Below, in pieces: positions 6,390-6,976 of a stretch of DNA of 6,976 nt; position 1 is the stretch's first letter; every line of letters starts with the position of its first letter. The stretch comes from Methanobacteriota archaeon (lineage in GTDB: Archaea > Thermoplasmatota > Poseidoniia > Poseidoniales > Poseidoniaceae). The notes below the pieces were generated by a model. It saw only the letters and a program-made list of their open reading frames with translations. It did no database searches and was not told the origin of the DNA. Location of the stretch: positions 1-6,976 of the forward strand of contig PBUZ01000066.1 of the NCBI GenBank assembly GCA_002728035.1. Reading direction: 5' to 3'. A program made the translations under genes and the position numbers.

Positions 6390-6976
6390 TCGTCCTGCAG
6401 GTCTTCATGACTGAGCACCAAGTTTCCATCATCCATGATGCGGGCGTACCCGATCCGTTCGAGTTGTACCACCGTCCCTGGAGGGTAAGCGTGGGGCTCA
6501 AGACGCCCTTGAATGTGAATGAGTTCGTTCTGTTTGGTCGTTGTGAGCAAGACTTCCCGACTTTGATGATCAGGAAGCCAATGGATGATTGGACGTTGGT
6601 CCTGACGCTCAATGGATTCTACTCTTGCTTCTTGGTCGTGAAGGGCCACATCTGCAAACTCTTTCAAACGAACATCCATCTTTGCCAAATCTTCGCTTTC
6701 CAACCAAATTGCACCGTCCTTGATGGTCCATGTTCGAACACCTTTGGTGTCGTCGTTTGGGTGGACCGGTAGTTCCACGGTGGCGTCGTATTCTCCGTCG
6801 AGAATGAAACGTGCTGGATGTCGAATAAAGGATAACCTGGGCGCATCTTCATCCACGACTTTGGTGTTGTGGGAATAGAGCGTTGCCAGCGGCACCGAGA
6901 TGTCTTTTTGCGTGATGCCCAGTTCGAGCCAAAAAGAGCGGAGCGCTTCTGCTTGTGTGCCACGCATGCGCAAGGC
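6386..6976 (-). CDS. gltX: Glutamyl-tRNA synthetase, archaeal type, C-terminal part (cut by window edge)
   Basis: The enzyme attaches glutamate to tRNA-Glu in the cytosol; archaeal versions usually also charge tRNA-Gln, which GatDE then amidates. The 196 codons present are the end of the catalytic part and the beta-barrel anticodon-binding domain of the archaeal/GlnRS-like form. The fragment opens with ALRMRGTQAEALRSFWLELG, the helical segment that follows the KMSKS loop. It then shows ITQKDISVP, a DEDAPRLSFI stretch matching the family's A-P-R step, ELPVHPND at about 68-75, IIHWLP, and GTVVQLERIGYARI near the C-terminus, which is highly characteristic of archaeal GluRS. The HIGH and KMSKS motifs lie beyond the edge. 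The frame is open through 6976, so the TTG at 6973 is not the start. The full enzyme is about 550-570 residues. Its TGA overlaps the GTG of the CBS gene. Confidence 0.93.
   Translation of the reverse strand, partial: ALRMRGTQAEALRSFWLELGITQKDISVPLATLYSHNTKVVDEDAPRLSFIRHPARFILDGEYDATVELPVHPNDDTKGVRTWTIKDGAIWLESEDLAKMDVRLKEFADVALHDQEARVESIERQDQRPIIHWLPDHQSREVLLTTTKQNELIHIQGRLEPHAYPPGTVVQLERIGYARIMDDGNLVLSHEDLQDE

Noticed and set aside
6377..6772. 131-codon plus-strand frame opposite gltX
   Set aside because: The minus strand encodes unmistakable GluRS motifs; the plus frame is a shadow.

Overview
The window looks like marine planktonic Euryarchaeota, most likely a Marine Group II / Poseidoniales-type genome in a metagenomic assembly. 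The archaeal assignment rests on three genes whose archaeal forms are distinctive: an archaeosine synthase (ArcS) with the full PC-x3-KPY-x2-S-x2-H motif, an archaeal/eukaryotic-type 30S ribosomal protein S15 with its N-terminal extension, and an archaeal-type glutamyl-tRNA synthetase C-terminus. The lineage below that is inferred from gene style, tight packing and moderate GC; it was not tested.

Layout. Bases 1-159 do not belong with the rest. They are AT-rich (about 33% GC against about 65% in the next 100 bases) and encode, on the minus strand, an uninterrupted 53-residue piece of the E1 subunit of 2-oxoglutarate dehydrogenase (SucA), in a style resembling AT-rich marine alphaproteobacteria. 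The frame has no start and stops just past the composition break, so this is most simply a chimeric join, less likely a transferred fragment. From about 160 the archaeal sequence begins: arcS (177-1955, +), then a compact same-strand group of rps15 (2030-2488), a degenerate DHH/RecJ/Cdc45-like protein (2547-3455) and a small helical protein of unknown function (3496-3846). After a short gap with a possible promoter and a clear Shine-Dalgarno sequence comes a 673-residue secreted and membrane-anchored protein with a beta-rich ectodomain, three C-terminal membrane helices and a terminal zinc ribbon (3912-5933, +). It meets a convergent minus-strand pair with no intergenic base: a two-CBS-domain protein (5934-6389) whose start overlaps the stop of gltX (6386-6976, cut by the right edge).

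Functionally, most of the window concerns translation: tRNA modification (arcS), the small ribosomal subunit (rps15) and tRNA charging (gltX). The RecJ/Cdc45-like gene beside rps15 matches a neighbourhood known from other euryarchaea. The surface protein and the small helical protein are unassigned. I saw no tRNA, rRNA, CRISPR array, insertion sequence or stretch of more than 300 bases without a gene.
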